Shown here: one piece after another, positions 45,618-56,932 of the stretch | Numbering within the stretch: the stretch's first letter is position 1 | How the letters are laid out: every line of letters starts with the position of its first letter | Assembly: GCA_030267965.1 (NCBI GenBank) | Contig: BRYA01000345.1 | Span: forward strand, 1-59,672 | Reading direction: 5' to 3' | Length of the DNA stretch: 59,672 nucleotides | Source of the DNA: Triparma columacea | Taxonomy: Eukaryota > Sar > Bolidophyceae > Parmales > Triparmaceae | The notes under the pieces: generated by a model | Seen by the model: only the letters and a program-made list of their open reading frames with translations | Database searches by the model: none | Told to the model about the DNA's origin: nothing | Translations under genes and position numbers: made by a program

Positions 45618-48025
45618 TTAGTTGATGAAATAAGCCTGAAGCGCACCTATTGCAACTCCAAGTACCCCTCCCATAACTATTAGCTTCCACTCGTCCTCCT
45701 CAAAGACAGGGTGTAGTAGTCGTTCAAATTGCTTCGCCGGTAGCGCTCCCATTCTCTCGCTCATGGTCCTTTCCATGTCGAGAGCTTCCTGCGTGTAGCT
45801 CTCAAGGTGCACCATGGTGCTCCCTAGGTCGCTCATTATGGCGTCGACGGCGTCGTCGCGCATAGAGTCCATGGCGGGACCGACGAAGGAACGAACGATG
45901 GGACGGACGGAGGCGTCGATAAAATCCTCGCAACCGATTGTTAGGTGCCGACGGATTAAAGCCTTAAGGGTAGGGGAGTTAGGACCCTCGAGCATCTCCT
46001 GCAGTTATAAATGGAGCGATATGCGGGGGAAGGGTTTTGCGTTAGTGCTTCAATGGTCGCGCTGTAGCTGCACCAACTCTCCTCACCTTGATGATGTTCC
46101 TAGCGCTAAGAACCTCCGTTGCGGTGATCTTCCCGTAGACCGCGCTGATCTCCTTCTGCCTCTTCAAGAATAGACCCTGCAGCGTGTAGATCCCGCAGAT
46201 GTTGATCGGCTCGATGGGCTCGAAGATTATCTTCAGGGCAAGGTAGTTTGTAGCGCAACCAACAACGAGACCGAAGCCGAGGAAAACGGTCAGGGACTGC
46301 CACCCGGGGTGCATGGGCTCGTCAGGGGGATCAGGGTGGAGTGGAATCCAAATAAGCATTTGTAGAAAGCCTGGTGGGGCAGGGGGGGGGTTAGGGGGGG
46401 AAGAGAAGTGTCGTTTTGGTGGTCCAACTTGTGCCCCACTTGTGCCCCCCCCCTCCCCCCCCCCATCGTGCTCACCGAATAGTCCCCCCAAAACCGCCCC
46501 GCAGTCCCTGATGAAGCATAGTTCGTCCCACCCGCACTGTATGAATACCTTGTTGAGAAGTTCCTTGTTCGCCGTCATGAAGTTTACGACGAACTCTTCG
46601 ATGTCGAAGACGGAGAGGATGTCCTCTTTTACCTCGGTCATTATTTTGGCGATAACGACGGGACCGGCCTCACCGCCTTTTACGACCAACTCATCGCGGA
46701 CGTCGGAAGGGAGTAAGGCCCACAGGTCGGATTGATGCTAAGGAAGGGAGGGAAAGGGGGGAGGGGGGGGGAGGAGGGGAGGGGGGGAGAAGGGGGTTGA
46801 GGTAAAATTACTCGGTTGCGGGGCTAATTATGACTCCGGTGTAAACTTGGTCTGGCGCGCCGCACGGAAAGCCTCAGATACACAACTTTTTTTTTTCTTT
46901 CACCGACGTTCCTGTCGTTGCTCAGAGTAGATAAGAGAATATTGATTCGTCACTGGCTTTTCCCCCCCTCCCCACACACACACAGAAAACCTCACTCCTC
47001 TCACCTTCTCGAAAGTCGCCGTGATGACTATCTGAAGTTTCTCCAGTACCACCCCGTCGATTTCCCTCGCCACTCTATCCACGTCGAGTTTGCTGAATTC
47101 CTCTTTAACGTCAATAAGTTGTTCCGTCATAAGCTTAACCGCCATCCTCGCCATCTTCTCAGCCTTGAATGGTATAATACCCTGCCAACCTAACGGGAAA
47201 CCAACGTTCGTACCGGGGATCTGGGGACCGAGACCTATGTAGTTGTAAGGGAAGAAGGTCATGTAGAGAGCTAACCATATGTGGAAGTAGGTGAAAGCGC
47301 AAGCGATTAAAGGGATGGAACCGTAGGCGACTATTTTTGAGGTCGAGGTGTTTAGGAGATCCGAGACTGAGGACGACCAGATAGTTAGGCAGAGGGCGAC
47401 GAGAGTTGAAATGAGGATGAAGATCAGGCAAGTTTTCAGGGAAGGGATGAAGAGGAGGGGGGGGAACGAACCGACCGCCTGAGAGGGTGCATGCGTTAGT
47501 GCGTGTTTTTTAACCAAGGGGCTCGGGGGTGCTTTTAGGCTCTGCACGGTCGGGTATTTCGCTTGGTATTTTGTCATCCCCTCCTTCCACCCCTGGTTAC
47601 CTCACCTTCTTCCCCTTCCCCTCCCCCCCCTTCAACCTCTCCTTCTCCATCATCTTGAACTCCCTCCTCCTCCCCTTCTCCGCCGCGTTCCTCGCCTCCT
47701 TAACGTGGTTAAAAAGCGCTACCCCCCTCCCCGGTCCCACGATCTTGCAGAGCTGAGACTCTGACATGAAGCACAACTCACAGCCTGAGACACCCGAGAA
47801 TAACGAAGCAACGTCGGCGTACCTGCGGGATGAGAACGTTTTCAGCCAACGCTGGGTTGAGGATGGGGTCCATGACATTGGGTCCATGTCCTCCAGGGAT
47901 GCCACAGGCTGCGCACTGGGGAGGGGAGGGGAGGAGGTGGAGGGGAGGAGGGAATGGGTCAAGTCGGTGGTGCCGACCTCGGGATCGGAGGGGGTGTATG
48001 TTGTTACGTCCTTCATCAGGGGCAT
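45618..48025 (-). CDS. SAM domain fused to DUF445 membrane protein
   Basis: Exons 48025-47606, 47541-47005, 46737-46476, 46370-46087, 45998-45618; phases agree, 627 residues. The N-terminal ~50 residues are Ser/Pro/Thr-rich. A SAM-like domain (~52-125) has WTPSSTQRWLKTF, VSGCELCFMSESQLCKIVG and a terminal helix. TM segments follow, then DUF445 features: QGIIPFKAEKMARMAVKLM..QLIDVKEEF, later LVVGCATNYLALKIIFEPIEPI with GLFLKRQKEISAVYGK, and a C-terminal TM (LIVMGGVLGVAIGAL). The GW.TNWLA(I/L)K..F.P pattern and the Q/RK.E....G block are duplicated, as in bacterial and plant DUF445. Function unknown. SAM could mediate oligomerisation. Confidence 0.8.
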
Positions 48026-48360
48026 GGGTGAAGGGGAAGCAGGTGGGAGGGAAAGGGTTATAATTGTGATGGCTCAAGATGCTGGATTTCAGGCCAGGCT
48101 GGGGAGGGTGATGAGGACTTTTGGAGGCCCAATGATATTTGGTGGTGGGATTTGGGGTGAAGACTGGGGTTTTGTTGGGGAAATTTGGGTCGGTAGTGAC
48201 ACCGAAGACAGTGGAGAGAATTCCCGTAGTTTTAATAATAAATTAGCGCAAGTTAAGGCATGAACTGTAAAATTAATTGAGAGATGTTGAGTGTCACTTG
48301 GCCAAACAAGAAGTGTCAGGAAGAAAAAGGTCTTGACAAAGGCAAAGTCTTCTTTCTCCT
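48026..48360. promoter_or_regulatory. Divergent intergenic region (SAM-DUF445 / GrpE)
   Basis: 335 bp between divergent starts. A plus-strand open frame (47766-48263) overlaps it and the SAM exon; I treat that frame as a shadow. No motif recognised. Confidence 0.4.
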
Positions 48361-49432
48361 ATGATTCGCTCAACATTAACACGTACTGTACCTCGTATCG
48401 CTGGATCATCTCCACGTGGCTTACCATCAAGTTATGGTACATGGGAGAGGTTAATTGCTTCAAGTGGAGGTCGTATAGGCTTCCAATTTGGTGACATTGG
48501 AAACGGGTTTGATATTAGTAATGGTTATAGTAATGGGGGTAGGGCCTTTAGTACAAAGGTTAATGGTGATGAGGGGGGTGATACTGATGATAGCGATGTA
48601 AAGGTGAGTGTATAGAGGTGTAGAAATGTGTATATATGGATATATGAAGATATATTATACCACGGAACGATTAGGGGTCTTGGATAGGGGAACATTTGGG
48701 GAACATTTGGGCCTTTTTGAGCCCTTTTTGAACGATTATTGGCACATATTTGGACAACAATTCAATGAGAGACAACTCTTATGTCATATATCCTTTTATC
48801 ACGTATATTACCAAACATTAACCCATCACTGACACAACTACCCACTCACAACACCAACACCAACACAGGATGCATCATCAGAGACAACTAGCACAGAAGA
48901 GGAAGCTCCTAGTGACGCCGCCGCAGAGTCTGCTTCCGCAGAGTCTGCTGCTGCCGCAGCCGAGGCAGCCAAGTTCAAGGAGGAGGCCTCCAAGCTCAAG
49001 GACCAACTCCTCCGCGCCCTCGCCGAGCAGGAGAACATCCGGGGCATCGCCAAGAGGGACATTGAGAAGGAGCGCAACTTCGCAGTAACGAAAATGGCAA
49101 AGAGCCTCCTCGACGTAAGCGACAACCTCTCAAGAGCACTGGAGGCTGTACCAGAAGACATGAGGGAGGATAAGGAGGGAAACCCAGTCCTCGCTAGCCT
49201 CTACGAAGGTATCAGCATGACAGAGACACTCCTCGTCAAGAGCTTCGCGGCTAACGGTCTAGAGAAATACGGGTCGCCAGGAGACACTTTTGACCCAAAC
49301 CTACACGAGGCAATGTTTGAATACCCAGACGATAACTATGAGGGGGGACAGGTTGGACAGGTTATGAAGATGGGATTCAAACTTAATGGGAGAGTCATAA
49401 GGAGCTGCCAAGTTGGGGTCGTTAAAAAGTAG
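48361..49432 (+). CDS. Mitochondrial GrpE nucleotide-exchange factor
   Basis: Exons 48361-48603 and 48869-49432, phase 0, 268 residues. The N-terminus is Arg/Ser-rich and free of acidic residues (MIRSTLTRTVPRIAGSSPRG), like a mitochondrial targeting peptide. An acidic Ser/Ala linker leads to the GrpE coiled coil (LLRALAEQENIR..A.RDIE) and the conserved core LLDVSDNLSRAL, then F(D)PNLHEAMFE and the beta-wing end GFKLNGRVIRSCQVGVVKK. GrpE swaps ADP for ATP on mtHsp70 during import and folding. A plastid homologue is possible but the presequence looks mitochondrial. Confidence 0.92.
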
Positions 49433-49605
49433 AGGGGGAAAGTGGGGGGAGGGGGGGAAGGAAGAGGGAGGTGAAGAACGGGCGGGGGGGGTTAAGCGAG
49501 ACATTTTATTACGAAGCGGAAATAAACAAACTAATTCTTAAGCAAGAATGCCGGACTTGTTATTTCTCCGGAACTTTTAAAAAAAAACGCTTCAGACACC
49601 CCACC

Positions 49606-51208
49606 TCAACCAAAACCTCTACCAATTTCTAACCTGAACCGTTTCTTGCCACCTCCACTGGATGATACTGCAATCATAACTATAATCAATATACACCCGA
49701 GTACGAGAGCCCCCATGGCCCCAGCACCTATTTGTTGTTTCCGGTAACCCGCAATCCCACAGCACTGTCGCACCACAACATTAGGCCTTACTCCCTCTCT
49801 CGCGTACAGCGAGCCCTTGGTCACGAATTTGAATTTGCGCTCGCCTTCTTGGTCGTTAGGTAGCACGCAGTTAAGTAACGTTGAGTAGTAACTTTCCTTA
49901 TAAACGCCGAGAGGCTCTATAAGGACTACAGGATCAGAGGGTAGGGACAGGGGGGATCTGGAGATGTAATCGTTTATAGAGGTGCAGTTGAAGGATGTTG
50001 GGAGAGAGTTTAGGAACTGAGATTGCATCTTTGACATCAGGGGTAAGGAGGAGAGGAGGGTTAGGAGGGTTGGGGGAGGGGGGTGGGGGGGAGGGGGGAG
50101 GGTGTACCATGAAGATGGAGGGGGGTAGGAAGCGAGGGAGGCGAGACGGGAACCTGTACCGGAGTATAAGGGAATGGACCCGTATTTCATGGGGAGGATC
50201 TAAGGTGGGGGGGTTTAGACGCAGAAGGTGGGAACGGAGGGTGAGAAGCGGCGGTGTGAAGTGAAACGAAATGACTCCTACTTTCGCTGAACCACTTACG
50301 AGCTTCTCATCCAACGCCTCGCTTCCCTCCCAATCCTGTATTCTGCTTATTGCAATCATGGTCTTTGACTCGAAACCAGCGTCCTTCCCAGAGGGGGACT
50401 GGTAACGACTGTTAGGGGAACCGCCCTTACAACGACCGTCGTACTGAAACAGTAAGGCGAGCAGAGAGAGCATTGCGACAACACCCAAAGTGACAAAGAG
50501 GGGGTGAGAAAGAAGCAGTGAGGGGTCAAAGGGAGAGCCTTCGTGTGCATATTCTTCTCACCTCGAAACGGTAGCCGGCGGATACGACAGCCGAGCGTAT
50601 TTGGGATACCGTCGACTCACGAATAGGATCGCAATTAGAGGAACGGTAAAGGACGTCACTGAAATGCAGGGCGGTGGCAGGGGGACGGGTGAGGGTGGTG
50701 TAGCGTTAGGGAGGTGTGGGGTGGGAGTGGGGTGGGAGTTGGGGGGAGGATGGGAAATGGGGCGAGTGCGACCTGCAAAGACGATTGATAACGCAGACAC
50801 TCACATTGGACGATCTCCCATTGGTGTGTCTGCTCCCTCCCACCCATTATCCTCCAGACTAGGGGGTGCATTGAGAGGCAACCAAAAGAAGCTCTCATGT
50901 GAATCCCGCGAGAGCTCGGTGGTTATCGTCAAGTCTATGAGGGCGTCAAAATTGACCTCCCCAGGCTCACCCCAGAGAAAAATCATAAAGGGGTTCTCGA
51001 TTGTGCCCTTTGGAAAGTCCAGATTGTATACAAGACGATCACGAGACTTGGCAACATCGGTAACGAAAGACAAACCAGATAGAAGTGCGTACAATACAAG
51101 ACAGGATGCGAGAAAAGTTGTGTACCAAATTCTTCTCGGCCCTCCTCGGAAATACAACCTCTGAAATCTGCCCTTCAGACGGGCCAACATCAATTGAAAA
51201 CCCCTCAT
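49606..51208 (-). CDS. Two-TM membrane protein of unknown function
   Basis: Exons 51208-50805, 50658-50562, 50443-50300, 50199-49606; phases agree, 412 residues. A basic N-terminus precedes TM1 (~27-50, WYTTFLASCLVLYALLSGLSF). A ~320-residue middle domain follows, with several Cys (YRSSNCD, YDGRCKGG, FNCTS, LLNCVL, VRQCCGI). TM2 is near the C-terminus (GALVLGCILIIVMIAV) with a short basic tail. The large Cys-bearing loop between two TMs is likely lumenal or extracellular. The layout recalls CDC50-like subunits but I do not see their motifs, so no family is assigned. Confidence 0.75.
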
Positions 51209-52325
51209 TGAGCCGGTAGTGGCAATTGATATGTGAAACTTGACACTGTTACGCTATTAACAAACAAAGACTACGTTTGTTTGTTGAATTGTAAAAAAAT
51301 CATGTCAAATCAAAATCGCCTTGGCTCGCAACATTTTTCAAAAGTCTTCTAAATTCTTTGTTGTTACCAAAATATCTTGTTTTTTGTTTTTAATTTCCTC
51401 AATTGATTTCGAAATGTACAACAACCCATATAGCAAAATATCTTACACCTGAGAAATTTCAAATATTTATTTAGGTAATATAAACATACAATAATATTCA
51501 AAATACTATATAGTAATGATAATTGCATATATCAAGTTACATTTGAGACATTACTAAAATTATATTCTTGAGATATCAAAATAAGTTTCATATTATCATT
51601 TATACTAAATTAGTTTATATTATTGATTGTAAATAACAATATATATTTCGTAGCTTTAAAGTAGACAATTAAATTTTTCCGATTTTCGATTTGCAAGTGC
51701 ACATCCTTAACCACAAAATTAATCTAGTGTACGACTACCTAACACCAAATTAAGAGCACCTCAGCTCGTGTCGACATCAATCTCGACGCAAAACCGTCCT
51801 AGTTGAAGCGATACTTCCCCGAGACCACCTCCAACACTCCCCCCTCGCCGCAACTGCTCTTACTGGTTTTGGTGATCTCCCCCAATAGGACCTCTCGCAC
51901 TCCGTAACTCACCTTTTGCATTCATCTACGACTCCCACCAGAACCTCATTGCATATTTGACTCCCCCGCTGTCCAACAACCACGACATTGTCCCTCCTGA
52001 CCTGAGCCCTCCTGCTCCAGGCTCATTCCTAAGCTTGCGGACAGCATATTTGTCAAGGTAAGTGAGGCTGGGGGGGGAGGGGGGGAATATGACGAGAAAG
52101 TGATGCTTCGACGCCTTCGCAAACCTTTCCATTCGTGGAGATCAATGGTAGAAGAATACAGCAGATGGCAAGACTGTTGGGGCACAGGGGGGCCTTGTTG
52201 GCAATTTCTTGGAAATGGTCGTAAATAGCATGCGAAGCTCGACTTACCTTTCACTGAGCTCACCGCACCCGATTATTCGCCCTTGCACGCCGTTAGATAA
52301 CAAGAAAGCCAATTTGAGTGTAAAA
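51209..52325. other. Long intergenic region with an AT-rich island
   Basis: 1.1 kb between divergent genes. 51260-51720 is very AT-rich (by eye well under a third G+C) with many TATAT/ATATTT runs, unlike the rest of the window. 51720-52325 returns to normal composition and includes the upstream region of the START-like gene. An in-frame ATG at 52209 would extend that protein by 39 residues. Confidence 0.6.
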
Positions 52326-55300
52326 ATGAGCACTAAAGACAGCCCACAGCAGGAGCACAAGCACATTGTAGCCAGCATCGACGTCGAGAATGGCCTCCAG
52401 GACAATGAAAAAACCATCGACTTTGCCAGCGAGGCAAATGAGGCGATATTCGGTGCTCCTGAAGTTGTTATTGACTCTACCGATGGCAATAATATGGAGA
52501 ATGGACGGATTATTCGCTTCGACGATCCTCCTGAAGGCCTCGGTGGCAACGAAAAGTCGGTGGAGGAAAAAGCTGAGGGAAACAAAGCGTCCCTTGCAGG
52601 CATCAGTGGAGCCACCCGGACTGCTGAGGAGATTGACAGGGCTGTTGGGTGCGCGACTCCCAGCCACACGCCAGTTGGCCTTGCGACTGACAGCCTCGCC
52701 ACTGCCGCTCAGTCCATGACATTGGATCCTGACAACACTGTCAGGAATGAAGACCCCCTGCAGTCCCTCTCTAGCCCCGATCACGCCTCTTTCACTACGC
52801 AAGGACAAGTTGATATCGATTACGCAGCTCTTGGACCAGAGCAAGGCAAACTTGTGAAGCTTCTTGAGGAGAGAGGAGCCGTTGAAGACCTCATTGACAC
52901 TTCCACCGGTGTCGATGTGAAGGTTATGGAGCTTGCTGGTGTCTTCCACGACGAGCGCGACAAGATCATTGGCTTTCTCCTCACCGATTGTGAGCAGGGC
53001 AAGTTCCGAAGGAAGACCCTCCAGGAGTACGACAAAAAGGAAGGAGTCATTCACAGACTCGTCTACTGGCAGCACTACAGCAGCGGGAATAAGTTTGTAG
53101 AATTTCTCCTCGACGTCAAAATCGTCTCTCCTGACAAATCGACGAACATTATGGAGTTGGCACCCCTTGATGAGGACGATCTTACTGATGAGGCAACTGC
53201 AAAGCTTTTAGAAATTCTAGCGTTAACAAATACAAAGACTGTCAAGCGAGGTGTCATTAAGGGGGAGTTCAGCTTCACTGATTTTGGGTTTGGGCAAACT
53301 GCAGTCACCATGGTGGGAACTCTTAAGGCAGAGGAGAGAGCAACAGAGATAAACGCAGAAGTTGATGTTCGCACAGTCAAAAGCTTTAAATCTGCTAGGT
53401 CAAGCTTTAAATCTGCTAGGTCAAGCTTTAAATCTGCTAGGTCAAACGTTGGAAGGATAAAGAGCAGCATCAGCAGTGTCATGAAAGGTGCTAACAAGGA
53501 TGTATTTGTTTCATGGAAGGGAATTCTAGATGAAGTCATGAAGAAGTTCAGACAGCCTGGTGTCATTGATGAGAGGAGGAAAAGACACTTTGTTGAGGAG
53601 GTCATGCCGAGGGCACCGCCTCTGACAATAGAGGAGGAGGCAATGTTGGAGAGGGTTGGGAGGCTAGAGAAGGAACTTCACACAAAGGGGAAGAGAGTCA
53701 AGGGGACATTAAAGGAAGACATTGACAAGTTCCAGTGGAGAGAGGGTGGGAAGGTTTGGGGAGCCTACAGTGTGACCTTGGACAAGTCTGCTCGAGACAT
53801 TTTGGCTGAGATGTATGAGCGTGACTCATTTGAATTTTCCAACAGACATAAAGCAAAGAATGGCGGCCTTCCAAGAGCAATCAAGAAGGTTGACAGGTCA
53901 AGGAGCCTGCATTACCACTTTGGGCTCAAATTGCCTGCTCCTTCTGATAACCGGCTATTTCAAATGTGGTACACATGGAAGGAAATCAAGTTGAGCAAAA
54001 ACAAGACATCATTCATGTTAGGTTTTGTTCCACTGTCAGAGTGCTCATTACCAAGCTTTGGAAATCTCAGCAAGAAAGGGTTTGTGCTGGCGAAGACGTC
54101 TGGGGTCTACAATATAACAGAAGTTGCTCCAAATATCTGTAGGATGACTCGAATTCAGACTGTTGATGCAAAAGGATACCTTAAACTTCCAACTGCCTTA
54201 GAAGATATATATACAAAATCGACAATGAAAGAAGCCAACAGGTTGCAGAAGAAGTTCAGAAGGAACGGGAAGGAAGTTGATGCTGAGGTCAGGGGGGCCT
54301 TGGTGGAGAGAATGAGGGAGGGGGTTGAGTTGGAGGAGGACCAGAAGAAGGTGTTTGGGGAGCTGGAGGAGCTCTTTGGTGGGGAGGATGAAGAAGGGTG
54401 GAGGCCTCTTGAGTCACCTCATGAGGGAGTGAAGATGGAGATCAAGAACAAGCAGCAGGAGAAAGGAAAAAAGACACTTGGTTTTGGAAGAGCCGAGTGT
54501 GTTGCCGACTGCTCAGCCGAGGAAGCAGCTGCTTGGTTCTTTGAGTACTGCAGCAGGGAGAGGATGCTTAAGAGCACAGAGAAAGGGGACCCTGCAAGGC
54601 TGGAGATGAGGAAGGGTGGCAAGGGAAGGGTAAATGAGAAGCTGTTTGCAACAGTCAAGAAACTTCGCTTCCCTCTTCACAAAAGAGAGTTTGTGATGAG
54701 ATATGTATGGCAAAAAGTACAGCACGAAAACACGATGTCTGTAGCCTTTGTCCCAGCTAAAGAGCAGGTAGACTATGGGGGAAATCTAGGAAAGCTTGTG
54801 AAAGCTACAACAAGTGGAATTCTCACTGCCAAGAACATTAAGGATCATAATGGTGTTCACCAATGTAAACTTACATTGACCCACTTTATGGATGCAGGGG
54901 GGTATATTCCAGTAAAAGTTGTCGACAGAACAATTCCACAAGCACTAAGCACAATAGCAGCTCTCAGGGACTCCTTCAATCAGGATGAAGAGGTTGATAA
55001 AGCTGCACTGGCCTCTCTTGCCAACATCATCAAGAATGAGCTCCAAGATTATACCGATAAGGAGAAGGATGCAATCAGGAAGGGGAAGGAATTCTATGAG
55101 AAGTGCAAGGAGGGGGAGAATTTTGATGAGGTGAAGAGCTCAGATGGTAAAGTGCAAATGAGATTAGTACACCTTAATGGAGAGAATCTTGTTTCAGGTT
55201 TAGCCACTACTGTGATGGATGAATCACCAGAGATTTGTGCTGCCTGGGTAATAACAGACCTGGATTCTAGAGAAACAAGAAGGAAGATGAAGCAACACGG

Positions 55301-56783
55301 TTTAGTCTCTCTTGATGTAGAGCACATCAACCGTCACTCTCTGAATTACAATTCCACCAGAGATCTCAGAATCCCCGGTTTCTCTTTCAGAGAATTCAGA
55401 ACAACGATAACATGGAAAAAAGAGGATAGGAAGGTTACCATCAATGTTGCCGACACCAACAAATCATCACAAAGCGTTCATGTGTTGGCTTCTGTATCAA
55501 CAGTTTGGACCATACAAGCTTTGGATCCAATTGGAGATATACACCAAACAAAGGTGACCTACACAACAAAGGTAGATTTGGGAGGTAGAATTCCCACAGC
55601 ATTTCTAAACAGAGTAGCCTCAAAATTTCTTAATCATCTATCAATAATGAGGAAGAAGTTTGACAAGAGCAAAGAGATTGACACCTTCAAGAGACAGCAG
55701 ATCATTGCAAAGTTTGAGGAAACTGCAGTTGAGGGAGCACCTGGGATTGAAAGTCACTTTGATGAGATTGATGGAGCTCAAGAGATCAGTAGTGGATTGA
55801 CTGGAAGGACAATGATAAAGGCAGAGAAGGGGAGGGGATGGGGAAAGACTTCAATAACTGTGAGAGCATCCCACAAGGAAGTTGCAGCGTTCTTTTGGGG
55901 CCTTAAAAGTGGAGTTGACTCCCAGCTTGCGATTCACAGAGTTAACAACAACACACTTGTAATCACAGTTGAACACAAAGGACATCTCACAGCTGTAAGG
56001 TTCTTGGAGGCTGGTCAGATGAAGACAGATGTTGAAATGATGACTAGACAAATAGGTGTAGGAAAAGCTGCCAGCAAACAGAGTGTAGTTGAGCACCTTA
56101 GCATGTCAACTGATGCTGCTTACCACTTTGATAATCTGCTCAAGAGCACTGAAGCAGGGGAACAGGATGGGAGGAGGTTTGGAGAGCAGCTGATGGAGAG
56201 AGTGAAGAAAAGGAATGCTGGGGACAGTAATGTAGAGGTAGTGAGGGAATTTATTGCTGCCAATAAGGCACTGAGAGAGATTTCAGAGCAGCATGGTTTC
56301 ATGAGAACTATGCTGTATGCTGTGGTTATGAACAAATTTAAAAGGAGAGCGACAAATGAGGGAGAAGTCAAGAGTGAAGAGGAAGCCAGGGGGTGGGAGA
56401 TTGGGAGTGCAATGGCAACAGTCATGTTGACCACAGCAACTGCTGCTCATGCTGTTGACGAATGGGCACATCAATTCACTGAAGTTCAAGAAGTCATGAA
56501 TGAAAAAGCATGGCTAAGGCCCATGCTTGAGGAGATTGTTATGCAATTATTTATGAAGTCTACCTTAGGCTTGAAGGCAAGGGTCACTATTGGTGCTGCC
56601 ACAAGCATGCTTGATTTGCTGACTGTTAGGGTGGCTATCGAGGGGACGGGGGAGGGGGGTGCGGGGTGTAGAAGGGCTCGTGAGGGACACAAGAGAGGAA
56701 AGGGAACACATCGTTGGGCCACTTCTTGGGAGATCAGATCGGATTGGTCAATCAGGCCCCCAGACCCTCTGAAATGCTCATGA
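52326..56783 (+). CDS. Large START/SRPBCC-like repeat protein, intronless, C-terminus apparently truncated
   Basis: About 1,485 residues from the ATG at 52326 (MSTKDSPQ; the frame is open from 52209). After a ~160-residue acidic lead there are several repeated lipid-binding-like (START/Bet v1 type) domains: one near residues 210-340, one near 500-690 (KKGFVLAKTSGVYNITEV, DAKGYLKLP), one near 720-900 (ECVADCSAEEAAAWFF, DAGGYIPVKVVDR), and another near 930-1110 (DLGGRIPTAFLNR) followed by a half-domain. The repeated (D/G)xGG(R/Y)IP and AAAW-type motifs support START-like homology. From about 56150 it matches the N-terminal linker of the next gene, then diverges exactly at DLLT, where that gene enters its TM domain. 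Possibly a decapitated copy of a START-plus-TM protein. Confidence 0.75.
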   Translation: MSTKDSPQQEHKHIVASIDVENGLQDNEKTIDFASEANEAIFGAPEVVIDSTDGNNMENGRIIRFDDPPEGLGGNEKSVEEKAEGNKASLAGISGATRTAEEIDRAVGCATPSHTPVGLATDSLATAAQSMTLDPDNTVRNEDPLQSLSSPDHASFTTQGQVDIDYAALGPEQGKLVKLLEERGAVEDLIDTSTGVDVKVMELAGVFHDERDKIIGFLLTDCEQGKFRRKTLQEYDKKEGVIHRLVYWQHYSSGNKFVEFLLDVKIVSPDKSTNIMELAPLDEDDLTDEATAKLLEILALTNTKTVKRGVIKGEFSFTDFGFGQTAVTMVGTLKAEERATEINAEVDVRTVKSFKSARSSFKSARSSFKSARSNVGRIKSSISSVMKGANKDVFVSWKGILDEVMKKFRQPGVIDERRKRHFVEEVMPRAPPLTIEEEAMLERVGRLEKELHTKGKRVKGTLKEDIDKFQWREGGKVWGAYSVTLDKSARDILAEMYERDSFEFSNRHKAKNGGLPRAIKKVDRSRSLHYHFGLKLPAPSDNRLFQMWYTWKEIKLSKNKTSFMLGFVPLSECSLPSFGNLSKKGFVLAKTSGVYNITEVAPNICRMTRIQTVDAKGYLKLPTALEDIYTKSTMKEANRLQKKFRRNGKEVDAEVRGALVERMREGVELEEDQKKVFGELEELFGGEDEEGWRPLESPHEGVKMEIKNKQQEKGKKTLGFGRAECVADCSAEEAAAWFFEYCSRERMLKSTEKGDPARLEMRKGGKGRVNEKLFATVKKLRFPLHKREFVMRYVWQKVQHENTMSVAFVPAKEQVDYGGNLGKLVKATTSGILTAKNIKDHNGVHQCKLTLTHFMDAGGYIPVKVVDRTIPQALSTIAALRDSFNQDEEVDKAALASLANIIKNELQDYTDKEKDAIRKGKEFYEKCKEGENFDEVKSSDGKVQMRLVHLNGENLVSGLATTVMDESPEICAAWVITDLDSRETRRKMKQHGLVSLDVEHINRHSLNYNSTRDLRIPGFSFREFRTTITWKKEDRKVTINVADTNKSSQSVHVLASVSTVWTIQALDPIGDIHQTKVTYTTKVDLGGRIPTAFLNRVASKFLNHLSIMRKKFDKSKEIDTFKRQQIIAKFEETAVEGAPGIESHFDEIDGAQEISSGLTGRTMIKAEKGRGWGKTSITVRASHKEVAAFFWGLKSGVDSQLAIHRVNNNTLVITVEHKGHLTAVRFLEAGQMKTDVEMMTRQIGVGKAASKQSVVEHLSMSTDAAYHFDNLLKSTEAGEQDGRRFGEQLMERVKKRNAGDSNVEVVREFIAANKALREISEQHGFMRTMLYAVVMNKFKRRATNEGEVKSEEEARGWEIGSAMATVMLTTATAAHAVDEWAHQFTEVQEVMNEKAWLRPMLEEIVMQLFMKSTLGLKARVTIGAATSMLDLLTVRVAIEGTGEGGAGCRRAREGHKRGKGTHRWATSWEIRSDWSIRPPDPLKCS
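53390..53452 (+). repeat. Three tandem 21-bp coding repeats (SFKSARS)
   Basis: The unit agctttaaatctgctaggtc is repeated three times in frame, giving three copies of the heptad SFKSARS in the START-like protein. Copies are identical in DNA, so the expansion is recent. Confidence 0.95.
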
Positions 56784-56932
56784 CAGGGACAAAATCGATT
56801 TTGTTTCAAATTCGTCCATTTGAAAATTTAACGTCACAGCACCATTACTCACACCAATTAACACTGTCGCGCCGCAATTATTCCGCACGTCGACCATGTA
56901 ACACAGCTTTTTAGCACCCCATCGAGGTCATC

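Noticed and set aside
47766..48263. 165-codon plus-strand frame
   Set aside because: Antisense to the SAM exon, Gly/Glu-rich without motifs; explained as a shadow.
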